Shown: positions 56,334 through 64,000 of the stretch, in pieces
Position numbering within the stretch: position 1 is the first letter of the stretch
How the letters are laid out: the number at the start of each line of letters is the position of its first letter
Origin: Pseudomonadota bacterium
Lineage (GTDB): Bacteria; Myxococcota_A; Polyangia; Fen-1088
DNA length: 64,000 bases
Direction: 5' to 3'
Assembly (NCBI GenBank): GCA_017881245.1
Contig: JADGRC010000073.1
Span: 1 to 64,000 of the forward strand
Notes under the pieces: generated by a model
What the model saw: the letters and a program-made list of their open reading frames with translations, nothing else
Database searches by the model: none
Told to the model about the DNA's origin: nothing
Position numbers and translations under genes: made by a program

Positions 56334-57668
56334 TCAGGCCGTAGTCCCGGGGGACGCCTTGCGGGATCTGCCGCGGCCGATCCCTTCATAGGTGAAGCCG
56401 GCGGCGCGAACCTCGGCCGGATCCCAAACGTTTCGCCCATCGAAAATGACCGGCTGACTCATGGCCTTCTTGAGGCGCTCAAAGCTCGGGCGACGGAACT
56501 CGTTCCACTCCGTCACCAGCACCAAGGCGTCCGCTCCCTCGACGGTCTCGTAGTTCCCCTCCTCGAATCGGATACGATCACCGTAGAGCTTGCGAACCCC
56601 CGGTATGGCCACCGGATCGGTCGCCACGACCTCGGCGCCAGCCCCCAGCAACTGATCGATTAACGTGAGCGCCGGAGCCTCGCGAATGTCATCAGTCCCC
56701 GGCTTGAAGGCGAGGCCCCAGACGGCGATTCGCTTGCCCCGCAGGTTGCTACCGAAGTAGGCCAATACCTTTTCGCCCAGTCGTTGCTTCTGCGTCTCAT
56801 TGACCGCGACGACCGCTTCCAGTATCCGCAAGGAGTACCCTGCCTGCTGCCCGGTGCTGATGCAGGCTCGCAGATCCTTCGGAAAACAGCTGCCCCCGAA
56901 TCCAGGACCCGCGAACAGAAATTTGGGGCCGATGCGCGCGTCCGACCCCATGCCCTTTCGGACCAATTCGATATCGCAGCCCAGGATCTCGCACAGGTTC
57001 GCCAGATCATTCATGAACGAAATTCTCGTCGCCAACATCGAATTGGCGGCGTACTTGGTGAGCTCGGCCGACCGACGGTCCATGACCATCATCCGGTCGC
57101 TCGTGCGCGTGAAGGGAGCGTACAGGTTTCGCAAGCATTCGATGGCACGCTTGTCCTCTGCGCCGACGATCACGCGGTCCGGCTTCATGAAGTCGTTGAC
57201 GGCGTCGCCCTCCTTCAAGAACTCGGGATTGGATGCCACGGCGAATTCTTGCCGCGTCCGCTTCACCATCAGGGCCTCGATCTTGTCCCCGGTTCCCACG
57301 GGTACGGTGGATTTGGTGACCACGACCGCCCAGCCGGTCAGCGCGTCCGCGATGCTCTCGGCCGCCTTGAAGATGAACGACAGGTCGGCCGAGCCATCGG
57401 CGCCCGGGGGTGTTCCGACGGCCAACAAGACAACCTCCGCCCCCGCGACACCGCGCGAGATGTCGGTGGTGAACTGCAAGCGGCCCTCGGCGGCGTTCCG
57501 CGCCACCAGCTTGTCCAGGCCCGGCTCGTAGATCGGCAGCTCGCCCCGGTTCAACCCATCTATCTTGTTCCGATCGACGTCGCAGCAGACGACGTCATTC
57601 CCCATGTCCGAGAACCCGGCGCCCGCGACAAGGCCCACGTAACCGGTTCCGATGACGCAGATTTTCAT
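56334..57668 (-). CDS. ugd: UDP-glucose 6-dehydrogenase
   Basis: A 444-residue enzyme oxidising UDP-glucose to UDP-glucuronate with two NAD+. MKICVIGTGYVGLVAGAGFSDMGNDVVCCDVD is the NAD-binding start (ATG 57668 preferred over the in-frame ATG at 57680). KSTVPVGTGDKIEA, SNPEFLKEGDAVNDFMKPDRVIVG, the catalytic GFGGSCFPKDL (Cys) and GLAFKPGTDDIREAPAL are all present. UDP-glucuronate feeds capsule, lipopolysaccharide and exopolysaccharide synthesis. It diverges from the sugar nucleotidyltransferase at 57704 across 35 bases. Confidence 0.96.
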   Translation of the reverse strand: MKICVIGTGYVGLVAGAGFSDMGNDVVCCDVDRNKIDGLNRGELPIYEPGLDKLVARNAAEGRLQFTTDISRGVAGAEVVLLAVGTPPGADGSADLSFIFKAAESIADALTGWAVVVTKSTVPVGTGDKIEALMVKRTRQEFAVASNPEFLKEGDAVNDFMKPDRVIVGAEDKRAIECLRNLYAPFTRTSDRMMVMDRRSAELTKYAANSMLATRISFMNDLANLCEILGCDIELVRKGMGSDARIGPKFLFAGPGFGGSCFPKDLRACISTGQQAGYSLRILEAVVAVNETQKQRLGEKVLAYFGSNLRGKRIAVWGLAFKPGTDDIREAPALTLIDQLLGAGAEVVATDPVAIPGVRKLYGDRIRFEEGNYETVEGADALVLVTEWNEFRRPSFERLKKAMSQPVIFDGRNVWDPAEVRAAGFTYEGIGRGRSRKASPGTTA

Positions 57669-57703
57669 CGCGAAAGGCATACCATGATAGCTTTCGGAAC
57701 TCG

Positions 57704-58690
57704 ATGAAGGTGATGCTGCTGGCGGCGGGCCGTAGCACGCGGCTTGGCGCTCTGGGCCGGACGCTGCCGAAACCGTTGGCGCCGATCTGTGGTTACCCCG
57801 CTATTTTGTTCGGTTTGGCGGCATGCGCGCGTGCGGGCCTGACCGAAGTGATCGTGAACCTGCATCACCATGGGGATCTCATTCGAAGCACGCTCGGCGA
57901 CGGCAGCGCCATGGGGGTCCGCGTGACCTACTCGGATGAAATCGACTTGCTGGGCACGGGCGGCGGGTTGGCCCGCGCTCGACCGTTGCTCGGTACCGGC
58001 TCCGTCGTGGTCATGAATGCCAAGGTGGTCGCCAACGTGAACCTGCAGGCGCTGATCGCTGCTCACGAAGCGTCCGGCGCCGATGCAACATTGGTCTTGC
58101 GTGACGATCCGGCCGCGCGCACCTGGGGCGCGATTTCCTCCGACGAGGACGGGCGCGTGGTCGGCATCCTCGACGCCACCTCGCCGCTCGTGCCCCGCGG
58201 GAAGATCATCGAGCGGATGTTCACCGGAATTCAGATAGTCGGTCGGCAGGTGTTGGATCGGCTGCATCCGGTGCCGTCCGATTCCGTGCGCGATGGGTAT
58301 ATCCCGGCATTGCAAGACGGCGCCGATATCCGGGCAGTCGTGCTACCCGGGTATTTCGCGGAGCATTCGACGCCGGAACGTTACCTAGCGGGCAATCTTG
58401 CGCTGTTGCGTGACCCCCACCTCATCAGCCATCCGCCAGGGCCCCTGACCGGAATCGATCCCCATGCCAACATTGATCCCCGCGCCCACGTCATCGCCCC
58501 CGTTCGCATCGAAGCCGACGCGGTGATCGAGGCCAATGCCATCGTCGGCCCGGAGGTCGTTGTGGGCCGAGGCGCAATCGTCCGCTCGGGCGCCCATGTT
58601 TCCCACGCCGTCCTGTGGCCCGCCGCCGAAGTCGAGGGCAAGGTGGATAGCGCCGTCCTCCAGCCTCGTGACCCGGCCGCGTTGCTGTGA
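57704..58690 (+). CDS. Sugar-phosphate nucleotidyltransferase with left-handed beta-helix
   Basis: A 328-residue protein. The N-terminal NTP-transferase fold opens MKVMLLAAGRSTRLGALGRTLPKPLAPICGYP (G-x-G-T/S-R and PKP motifs) and continues with YSDEIDLLGTGGGLARARPLLG. The C-terminus has hexapeptide-type repeats (DPHANIDPRAHVIAPVRIEADAVIEANAIVGPEVVVGRGAIV). Similar to GDP-mannose pyrophosphorylase or MurU-like enzymes; the sugar is not predictable. One oddity: the usual metal Asp region is VVMNAKVV rather than the usual ..NgD. Lies next to ugd. Confidence 0.87.
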   Translation: MKVMLLAAGRSTRLGALGRTLPKPLAPICGYPAILFGLAACARAGLTEVIVNLHHHGDLIRSTLGDGSAMGVRVTYSDEIDLLGTGGGLARARPLLGTGSVVVMNAKVVANVNLQALIAAHEASGADATLVLRDDPAARTWGAISSDEDGRVVGILDATSPLVPRGKIIERMFTGIQIVGRQVLDRLHPVPSDSVRDGYIPALQDGADIRAVVLPGYFAEHSTPERYLAGNLALLRDPHLISHPPGPLTGIDPHANIDPRAHVIAPVRIEADAVIEANAIVGPEVVVGRGAIVRSGAHVSHAVLWPAAEVEGKVDSAVLQPRDPAALL

Positions 58691-58709
58691 TTTTGCCGGC
58701 GGGCCTCGA

Positions 58710-58912
58710 TAGTCGGGCGCTAAATAAGGCAACTTCTCCGAAGGCCGATCATAAGGCTTTTCCAAGCATCGGGAGGCGTGGCAAAGCCGCACCCCACGCA
58801 GGAAGACCTGCCTGGGGACCCCGCGCCACGCCGGCGTTGACGGCCTGCGGGGGAGCACATGAGGGGGACACCCGGGGGGACACCCCCTCATGGCGGCGAA
58901 GCCGCTCTGGCG
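58710..58912 (-). repeat. Interspersed hairpin element, copy D (inverted)
   Basis: About 200 nt, in reverse orientation, between the convergent nucleotidyltransferase and transposase genes. Read on the minus strand it begins AGAGCGGCTTCGCCGCC, the same first hairpin as copy A. A strong inverted repeat GAGGGGG...CCCCCTC follows, then an imperfect GTGCGGC-TTT-GCCACGC, and the tail CTCCCGATGCTTGGAAAAGC, TTCGGAGAAGTTGCC. It is the most divergent copy in its middle part. Confidence 0.6.
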
Positions 58913-58928
58913 AGAAAGACCGGCCCCG

Positions 58929-60035
58929 TCAGCCGCGGGGCGGAGTTGCTCCAACCCGGTGACCGCCAACTTCGGGATGCTCTGCCAGGGAACCGGGGGC
59001 ACGACCGGCGGCCAGGCGGAACCGGGGGCTGCCCGGCCCACCCCACGGTTTGTCGTCCACGAGCCCGGTTCCGTAGCGCTGATGCGTCGTTTGATAACGG
59101 CCCGCCACGACCACGACCCTGTCCGGATACAGATACAGGGCGCCCACCAACCCGACCGCCTCGGCGGGCATCGCGTACGACTGATCTTCGTGCAGCACGG
59201 CGGCGCGCGGTCCAACGACGATGGGAACACGAAGGGCCAAGGCCTCAGGCGTGGTTTTCAACGGACGCAGGCGCTGCCGCTCCTCGGCCAACAAAACAGC
59301 AGGGGTTTGGTTATCGAGCTGGGCACCCTCCACGGAAACGGTGTTGTTGGTTTTCGCGACCCAGTCCTTAAGTTGGCGCTCGAGATCGACTTCGCCCGCA
59401 AAAGAGCGGTCTTTGAAGAAGCTGTTCTTGACCCAGTTTCCAAGGTTGGTCCCGAATCCGCGATCCGCGCCGCGGCGTGCCCGCACTTCCACCCCCAGGC
59501 CAAGTTGGATGGCCGCGTACGCGAAGGACGGATCCCATTCAAGGACCTGTCCATCCGCATCGGTTCTGGTGGCGACGGGCTTGGACCTATCAAAAGCCGC
59601 CAGCAGAGCAACGCCACCCATCAGTTCATAGTGACGGACCAACGACCGAACCAGAGTCTCGACGCCCTGGTCCGGCATCAGGGACACGTGGGAAAACCGT
59701 GAGTATTCCAGGCGCGAGGCCAGAAATGCGAGGGACCGGGTTTGCCCATCCATGAAACGGACATCGACCTGGCCAAGGCCATGCCGTATGACTTCGCCGG
59801 GAATTTTGTCCTGGTGACCAAGCGGCCGACTCCGCCGAGGTCTCAAACTGGCGATCACCGCGTAAAGAGCGCTTTTGCCGCCATCGTAGCCGGCGGCCTT
59901 TGCCCCGCGAACGATCTCGAGGGATTTCATCTTGGGGTTGGCGAGCAGCAGGTCCACCACAAAAGACCGAAATGGCTGCGCCTTTGAAGGCCTGCCAACC
60001 CCCCGACCTGAGCTACGCCCTATCTGGGATTCCAT
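58929..60035 (-). CDS. IS21-type IstA transposase, probably degenerate
   Basis: A 368-residue protein resembling the IS21 IstA integrase. The N-terminus has a helix-turn-helix (SLEIVRGAKAAGYDGGKSALYAVI); the core has GQVDVRFMDGQTRSLAFLASRLEYSRFSHVSLM, LVRHYELMGGVALLAAFDRSKPVAT and FKDRSFAGEVDLERQLKDWVAKTNN. Two of the three DDE acids can be matched (VDVRF and AFDRS), but the DKGKVE-type motif that supplies the Glu reads DRGFGTNLGNWV. There is no istB helper gene. Terminal-type repeats lie upstream at 60046. Likely an immobile remnant. Confidence 0.72.
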   Translation of the reverse strand: MESQIGRSSGRGVGRPSKAQPFRSFVVDLLLANPKMKSLEIVRGAKAAGYDGGKSALYAVIASLRPRRSRPLGHQDKIPGEVIRHGLGQVDVRFMDGQTRSLAFLASRLEYSRFSHVSLMPDQGVETLVRSLVRHYELMGGVALLAAFDRSKPVATRTDADGQVLEWDPSFAYAAIQLGLGVEVRARRGADRGFGTNLGNWVKNSFFKDRSFAGEVDLERQLKDWVAKTNNTVSVEGAQLDNQTPAVLLAEERQRLRPLKTTPEALALRVPIVVGPRAAVLHEDQSYAMPAEAVGLVGALYLYPDRVVVVAGRYQTTHQRYGTGLVDDKPWGGPGSPRFRLAAGRAPGSLAEHPEVGGHRVGATPPRG

Positions 60036-60045
60036 GTCGTCGCCC

Positions 60046-60087
60046 TACACGCAAAACCTGATGTCATACACGCAAAACCTGATGTCT
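60046..60087. repeat. 21-bp tandem repeat, possible end of the IS21-type element
   Basis: TACACGCAAAACCTGATGTC occurs twice in tandem (60046-60066 and 60067-60087), just outside the transposase start. IS21 elements carry multiple short repeats at their ends as transposase-binding sites. No matching copy was found beyond the 3' side of the gene, so the other end seems lost. Confidence 0.6.
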
Positions 60088-60169
60088 TTTGCCCGCGATT
60101 GTTCGTCCCGTCAAGTACTTTCTGCCTGACTACTCTCGCCCCTGAACGGGTTTGTGAAACGCGATGCGT

Positions 60170-61246
60170 CTAGGCGTCGTGTAGCGGCGAGAGAGCTAAA
60201 TCACGGCGTGCGTCCCTACGCTCGACCGCTAGATCGACCAGCCTGTCCACCAGATCGGGAAGCGGCAACCCTGACGCCTCCCACATCTTGGGATACCCAG
60301 AAAGCGAGGTGAATCCGGGCAGGGTGTTCACCTCGTTGACGAAGAGCTCGCCGGTCTTGCGGTCCAGGAAGAAATCGACTCGCGCCATGCTCGAAAGTTC
60401 CAAGGCCCGAAATGTGGCGATGCTGAGCGCGCGGATGCGCTCGATCCGCGCGGCGGTGAGATCGGCGGGAATCTGGAAGACCGCCCCGTTGGGGTCCACG
60501 TACTTCGCGTCGTAAGAGTAAAAACCATCCTTGTGCGTCAGCACGATTTCGCCCGGTGTGGACGCGATCGGATCGTCGTTGCCCAGCACCGCACACTCGA
60601 TTTCCCGAGCGTCAATGGCCCGTTCCAACAGCACCTTCCGATCGAATCGCAAGGCCGCCATCAGGGCGGGGCCCAAATCACTCGGGCGGGCGACGCGCGC
60701 GACGCCAACCGAAGAGCCGGCGTTGGCGGGTTTGCAGAACAGGGGATAGCCAAGATCGGCCCCCTTCACGAGACACGCGCTCGGGTCACGAGAAAAGTCG
60801 TGCGCCCTTACCAGACGGAAGTCCACGACGGGGATCCCCGCGTCGCGAAGCAGGCGCTTGGCCACTTCCTTGTCCATCCCGATCGCAGAACCCAGCACCC
60901 CGGCACCGACATAGGCCACGTCGGCCAGCTCCAAAAGTCCCTGAACGGTTCCGTCCTCGCCATAGGTCCCGTGCAACATGGGAATGACGACGTCGCCCGG
61001 TCGCAGGATGCCGGTGTCGACGACGGGCGCGCGATCGTCGAGGCGCACGTGACGAGGATCGCCGTGCGCCCCGTCCAACGTGGCGGGAGATTCCAACCTC
61101 CATCGGCCACCCTTGTCGATGCCGACCAGCACCGGTTCGTACCGATCGCGGTCGAGCGCACGGTACACGTTGCGCGCGGAGAGCACGGAGATCTCGTGCT
61201 CGGCGGATCGGCCGCCAAACAGGATGACCAAACGGACGGCGGTCAT
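60170..61246 (-). CDS. ddl: D-alanine-D-alanine ligase
   Basis: A 358-residue ATP-grasp enzyme joining two D-alanines for peptidoglycan. It shows LVILFGGRSAEHEISVLSARNV, MLHGTYGEDGTVQGLLEL, YVGAGVLGSAIGMDKEVAKRLL, PLFCKPANAGSSVGVARV, TGELFVNEVNTLPGFTSLSGYPKMWEA. ATG 61246 overlaps the stop of the upstream peptide transporter (ATGA), so both are coupled. The frame is open upstream but starts here by homology. Linking a peptide importer to ddl may tie amino-acid supply to wall synthesis. Confidence 0.97.
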   Translation of the reverse strand: MTAVRLVILFGGRSAEHEISVLSARNVYRALDRDRYEPVLVGIDKGGRWRLESPATLDGAHGDPRHVRLDDRAPVVDTGILRPGDVVIPMLHGTYGEDGTVQGLLELADVAYVGAGVLGSAIGMDKEVAKRLLRDAGIPVVDFRLVRAHDFSRDPSACLVKGADLGYPLFCKPANAGSSVGVARVARPSDLGPALMAALRFDRKVLLERAIDAREIECAVLGNDDPIASTPGEIVLTHKDGFYSYDAKYVDPNGAVFQIPADLTAARIERIRALSIATFRALELSSMARVDFFLDRKTGELFVNEVNTLPGFTSLSGYPKMWEASGLPLPDLVDRLVDLAVERRDARRDLALSPLHDA

Positions 61247-62694
61247 TTTTCCCCGAGCACGGCGTGCAAGGGACGATTGAAAGCCCGTATCGCGAGTCCC
61301 GCCCCCACACCGAGGACGGTGAGCAGGAGGAAGAACGCCTCCTTCGGCCAACGGGTGTAAAGCACTCCGATCGCGCCGCTCAGAAAATTTCCGAGGAAGC
61401 TGGAGGCCAGCCACATCCCCATCATCATGGACACGATTCGCGCCGGGGATACCTTGGTGACCAACGACAATCCGATGGGGGAAAGATAGAGTTCACCGAC
61501 CGTCAGAAGCAACACGCACAGCATGGGCCAGGCGGGGCTTCCTTTTCCATCGCCGATGAGCCGCGCGCCCACGATCATCACGATGAAGGACAGGCCGAGA
61601 ATCACACAACCAATGGCCATCTTGGTGACGCTGGTGGGCTCCGTGCCTCGACGCGACTGCCGCATCCAAAACATATCCAGCACGGGCGCGAAGAGAATAA
61701 TCATGAGGGGGTTGAACGATTGAAACCAGGTCGATGGAATCTGGAACCCAAATACCTTGGGCCAAACCGTCTGAGAATCCGCCCAGCTTTGCATGGTGTT
61801 ACCCTGCTGTTCGTAGACGGCCCAGAACACCACGTTCAACGCGCACAGCAAGATCAGCGCCCCCACGCGCTTTCTTTCGTCGGAATCGAGCGGCTGCTTC
61901 TCGGTTTTGTGGGCCGCCCTTCGCTTGCTGAGATCGTCGGACGCCAGGTGCTTTCCCCCGGCCAAATAGACGGCGAGACCGAGGAGCATACCCACGCCCG
62001 CGGCGGCGAAACCGTAGTGCCAGCCGAAGACTGCGGCCAGAGTGCCGCACACCAAGTTGGAGATGAAAGCGCCGAGGTTGATTCCCATGTAGAAAATGGT
62101 GTAGGCGCCGTCCCGCCGCGGGTCCCCGGGCGGATAGAGCCCCCCGACCTGCGTCGACACGTTGGGTTTGAACGCACCGTTCCCCAAAATGAGCAACACC
62201 AAGGCGACAAAGAACGAGCTTTCGACCGCCATCACGAAATGGCCGAGGGCCATGAGAACAGCACCCACGATGACGGTCCGCCTCTGACCGAGCCACCGAT
62301 CCGCGAGCAGGCCCCCGAAAAAGGGGGTCGCGTACACGAGCCCGGTGTAGGTGCCGTACAAAATCGATGCGGCCTCGGCCGGATGTTGTGGAAACCATCC
62401 CTGAAGGACGCTCCAGAACAATATGTCGTGCGGATTGCCCGGGACCAAAGCGCAGGGCGGCGCGTTCTGGCGGCAACCCTGCAGCGCCTCGCGCAACGTG
62501 ACGAAAAGGTAGTTTGCCATGTAAAGCTTGAGCAAACCCCTCATGCCGTAGTAGCTGAACCGCTCCCACATTTCGGTGAAGAACAGGATCACCAGGCCAG
62601 GAGGATGCCGGAAGCGCTCCTCGAACGCGGTCATCGGAACGGGGCGATCCGTGGAGGTCGAGGCGGGGGTTGAGGACTCAGGCATCGACAACAA
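61243..62694 (-). CDS. POT-family peptide/proton symporter
   Basis: A 483-residue inner-membrane carrier of di- and tripeptides with about 14 helices. Family marks: the ExxER motif in FTEMWERFSYYGMRGLLKLYM, GGLLADRWLGQRRTVIVGAVLMALG, and the PTR2 signature region FYMGINLGAFISNLVCGTLAAVFGWHYGF. The C-terminal GELYLSPIGLSLVTKVSP is typical too. It takes up peptides with protons. Translationally coupled to ddl (ATGA overlap), so imported D-amino acids or cell-wall peptides are possible substrates. Confidence 0.94.
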   Translation of the reverse strand: MLSMPESSTPASTSTDRPVPMTAFEERFRHPPGLVILFFTEMWERFSYYGMRGLLKLYMANYLFVTLREALQGCRQNAPPCALVPGNPHDILFWSVLQGWFPQHPAEAASILYGTYTGLVYATPFFGGLLADRWLGQRRTVIVGAVLMALGHFVMAVESSFFVALVLLILGNGAFKPNVSTQVGGLYPPGDPRRDGAYTIFYMGINLGAFISNLVCGTLAAVFGWHYGFAAAGVGMLLGLAVYLAGGKHLASDDLSKRRAAHKTEKQPLDSDERKRVGALILLCALNVVFWAVYEQQGNTMQSWADSQTVWPKVFGFQIPSTWFQSFNPLMIILFAPVLDMFWMRQSRRGTEPTSVTKMAIGCVILGLSFIVMIVGARLIGDGKGSPAWPMLCVLLLTVGELYLSPIGLSLVTKVSPARIVSMMMGMWLASSFLGNFLSGAIGVLYTRWPKEAFFLLLTVLGVGAGLAIRAFNRPLHAVLGEK

Positions 62695-62773
62695 ACGTTA
62701 CACCGATGAACGAAGACGGCAAATACCCCAGGGCACAGAACCGGGACAGAGGACTCGCGAGGCTATCGGGTAT

Positions 62774-63955
62774 TCATTTCTTGCCGGGAGCCGCAGCCGT
62801 CGCTGCCCGGGCGTCAACTAGATCTCCGCGCAAGGGGATCGATCCCACCACGCGATTGACCAGCGCCTGCACGTCCTTCGGATCCTCGGCGTCCAGATCC
62901 AAATCCTCGCGCAGATGCCACAGCACGCGTCCGTCGGCGGCATTCACCAGAGTCATGCTCAGGTACATCTGGTCGCCGCCAAACAATTCGTCCTCGTGCT
63001 GAACTTGTCCTTCGTGCGTGTACGCGGGGCCGTCGAGGGGAACCATGAAGCCCACCCCGAAACCGACACCGACATGGGGACCGCCGGAGCCGTAAACCCG
63101 TCTGGGGCCGCCTGCCGCGATTGGCCTCGGCCCCGGTCCGCGGCCCACCGGCGTCGGTCCACGCGTGGCGCCCGCCGCCGACATACCGGGGGCGGGCCCA
63201 CGACCAGCGATGGGTGGTGCGCCGCGCATGGGTGGCGCGGCGACAGAACTGGTATTGCTGCCGCCGTTCCGGCCCGGCTGGCCACCGCCGCGGCCTCCAC
63301 TCTTGCTTTCCGCAAGAACGGCTAAGACGATGAGTGCGATCACGACGACGAAGAAAATGATCTGCGCCGCGCGTTTGCCATCGGATGTGGTGACCCCCTT
63401 GAGGTTGACGTACAGCAGGGAATCCGACCGGGTCGCCCAGCCGATCTTCGCCGCCAAATCGGGAGCGATTATTTCCGCTGTCGTCAGGGATCCCTGTTGG
63501 GCGCCCGCCGGACCGTTGGCGAATTGCAGGATGCTGTTCGCCATTGCCGCCAACTCGTCGCGGCCCACCAAGACCTGCCCGTCCTGACCGACAACACCGT
63601 CCCAACGCGCCGACAAATCCAGATCGTAGCCGCGCTGACGAAACGCCTCCGTGGAGAATTTTACCACCTCGCCGAAGACCGCCTGCCGCAGCGCCTCGGA
63701 TTTCGCGGGATCGTTGTCGCCCACTTGGTCCAACACCATGAACACGTCCGGGGGCAGCAGGGCGATCCGAATCGGCGTGTACGTCCGCGCCGCGAACGAT
63801 GGCTCGATGGCCGGTCTTGGCCCGGTGGCACAGCTCGCCGACCAGGCGGTGACCGCCACCGTGATCGCAAGGCCGGAATGCCGCAACAGGGTGAGCGGGG
63901 AATGCGATGGACGCGATGACACGACGGCCGAGCCTAGCGCAACGTTCAACCTCAC
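62774..63955 (-). CDS. Putative lipoprotein with hydrophobic helix, function unknown
   Basis: A 393-residue protein. The N-terminus (LAITVAVTAWSASC) ends with a lipobox-like Cys; the GTG start at 63955 leaves a long n-region, so a downstream TTG may be the true start. Residues about 55-200 form a globular domain (IRIALLPPDVFMVLDQVGDND, KIGWATRSDSLLYVNLKGV) reminiscent of periplasmic lipoproteins that assemble surface structures. A hydrophobic helix follows (IIFFVVVIALIVLAVLA), then a Gly/Pro/Arg-rich stretch, then a C-terminal domain (YLSMTLVNAADGRVLWHLREDLDLDAEDPKDVQ). No family assigned. Confidence 0.62.
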   Translation of the reverse strand: MRLNVALGSAVVSSRPSHSPLTLLRHSGLAITVAVTAWSASCATGPRPAIEPSFAARTYTPIRIALLPPDVFMVLDQVGDNDPAKSEALRQAVFGEVVKFSTEAFRQRGYDLDLSARWDGVVGQDGQVLVGRDELAAMANSILQFANGPAGAQQGSLTTAEIIAPDLAAKIGWATRSDSLLYVNLKGVTTSDGKRAAQIIFFVVVIALIVLAVLAESKSGGRGGGQPGRNGGSNTSSVAAPPMRGAPPIAGRGPAPGMSAAGATRGPTPVGRGPGPRPIAAGGPRRVYGSGGPHVGVGFGVGFMVPLDGPAYTHEGQVQHEDELFGGDQMYLSMTLVNAADGRVLWHLREDLDLDAEDPKDVQALVNRVVGSIPLRGDLVDARAATAAAPGKK

Positions 63956-64000
63956 GCGCTAACGCATCTGACGCTGATCGGATTGTATCTCGTTCGTCGG

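Noticed and set aside
61264-62673. A 469-codon plus-strand frame opposite the POT transporter
   Set aside because: Composition (His/Gln/Glu/Arg-rich, no domains) is that of an antisense shadow; the minus-strand frame encodes a full POT family protein.

Overview
The window is high-GC DNA with the marks of a predatory or soil Myxococcota (Polyangia-like) chromosome. It carries eukaryote-like Ser/Thr kinases with a PP2C phosphatase, many lipoproteins with glycine-rich linkers, two proteins with MYXO-CTERM-like tails (short Cys motif, one hydrophobic helix, Arg cluster), a VWA/MopE-motif giant protein, a hybrid histidine kinase, GatCAB, and a prepilin peptidase. No tRNA, rRNA, CRISPR array or complete prophage was seen. 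The clade is inferred from protein architecture only.

Layout. 1-1.2 kb: edge of a Gly-rich lipoprotein, then a BrnT/BrnA-like toxin-antitoxin pair. 1.5-9.2 kb: PAS hybrid histidine kinase; a GT39-like membrane glycosyltransferase overlapping a Bcp peroxiredoxin (minus strand); an expansin-like lipoprotein; a BT1-type transporter; a small K/T/E-repeat secreted protein; an ankyrin protein. 9.5-14.1 kb: OmpA lipoprotein, CNB-DUF1003 membrane protein, prepilin peptidase, and a coupled pair of unknowns. 14.2-18.4 kb: housekeeping run rsfS-rlmH-metK, CDP-alcohol phosphatidyltransferase, CBS protein. 18.4-22.7 kb (minus): unknown protein, EEP-family phosphodiesterase/nuclease, transmembrane Ser/Thr kinase. 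23-28.2 kb: c-type cytochrome lipoprotein with a 42-bp tandem repeat, GH2 beta-galactosidase with a discoidin-type C-terminus, PKD/calcineurin-like phosphoesterase lipoprotein. 28.2-30.1 kb: a decayed segment where a sigma54-activator fragment and a frameshifted Ppx/GppA gene lie back to back. 30.4-45.5 kb: VOC protein, B12-binding radical SAM protein fused to a lipoprotein-like tail, DUF3052, thioesterase, second Ser/Thr kinase, VWA/MopE protein, DUF5916 outer-membrane protein, Cys-rich lipoprotein, M11-like peptidase with an altered zinc motif, mtnA. 45.7-54 kb: Cys-ladder lipoprotein, gatCAB, lipoprotein-PilZ coupled pair, conserved unknown, lipid kinase, PP2C phosphatase. 54.4-64 kb: ABC exporter, UDP-glucose dehydrogenase and sugar nucleotidyltransferase (divergent), degenerate IS21-type transposase, ddl overlapping a POT peptide transporter, and a lipoprotein.

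Connections. Two Ser/Thr kinases and one PP2C phosphatase could form a phospho-signalling set. metK makes SAM and mtnA belongs to the methylthioadenosine salvage route that recycles its by-product. ugd, the sugar nucleotidyltransferase, ddl, the ABC exporter and the GT39-like enzyme point to envelope work.

The most unusual sequence is a family of about 170-200-nt intergenic elements present four times (9250, 50139, 54076, and inverted at 58710). Each is a string of short hairpins whose stems change sequence but stay paired, followed by a more conserved tail. Three of the four sit between converging genes. Other points of interest are the radical SAM/lipoprotein fusion, the His-to-Gln change in the M11 motif, the CTG start of rlmH, and the Ppx/sigma54 scar.
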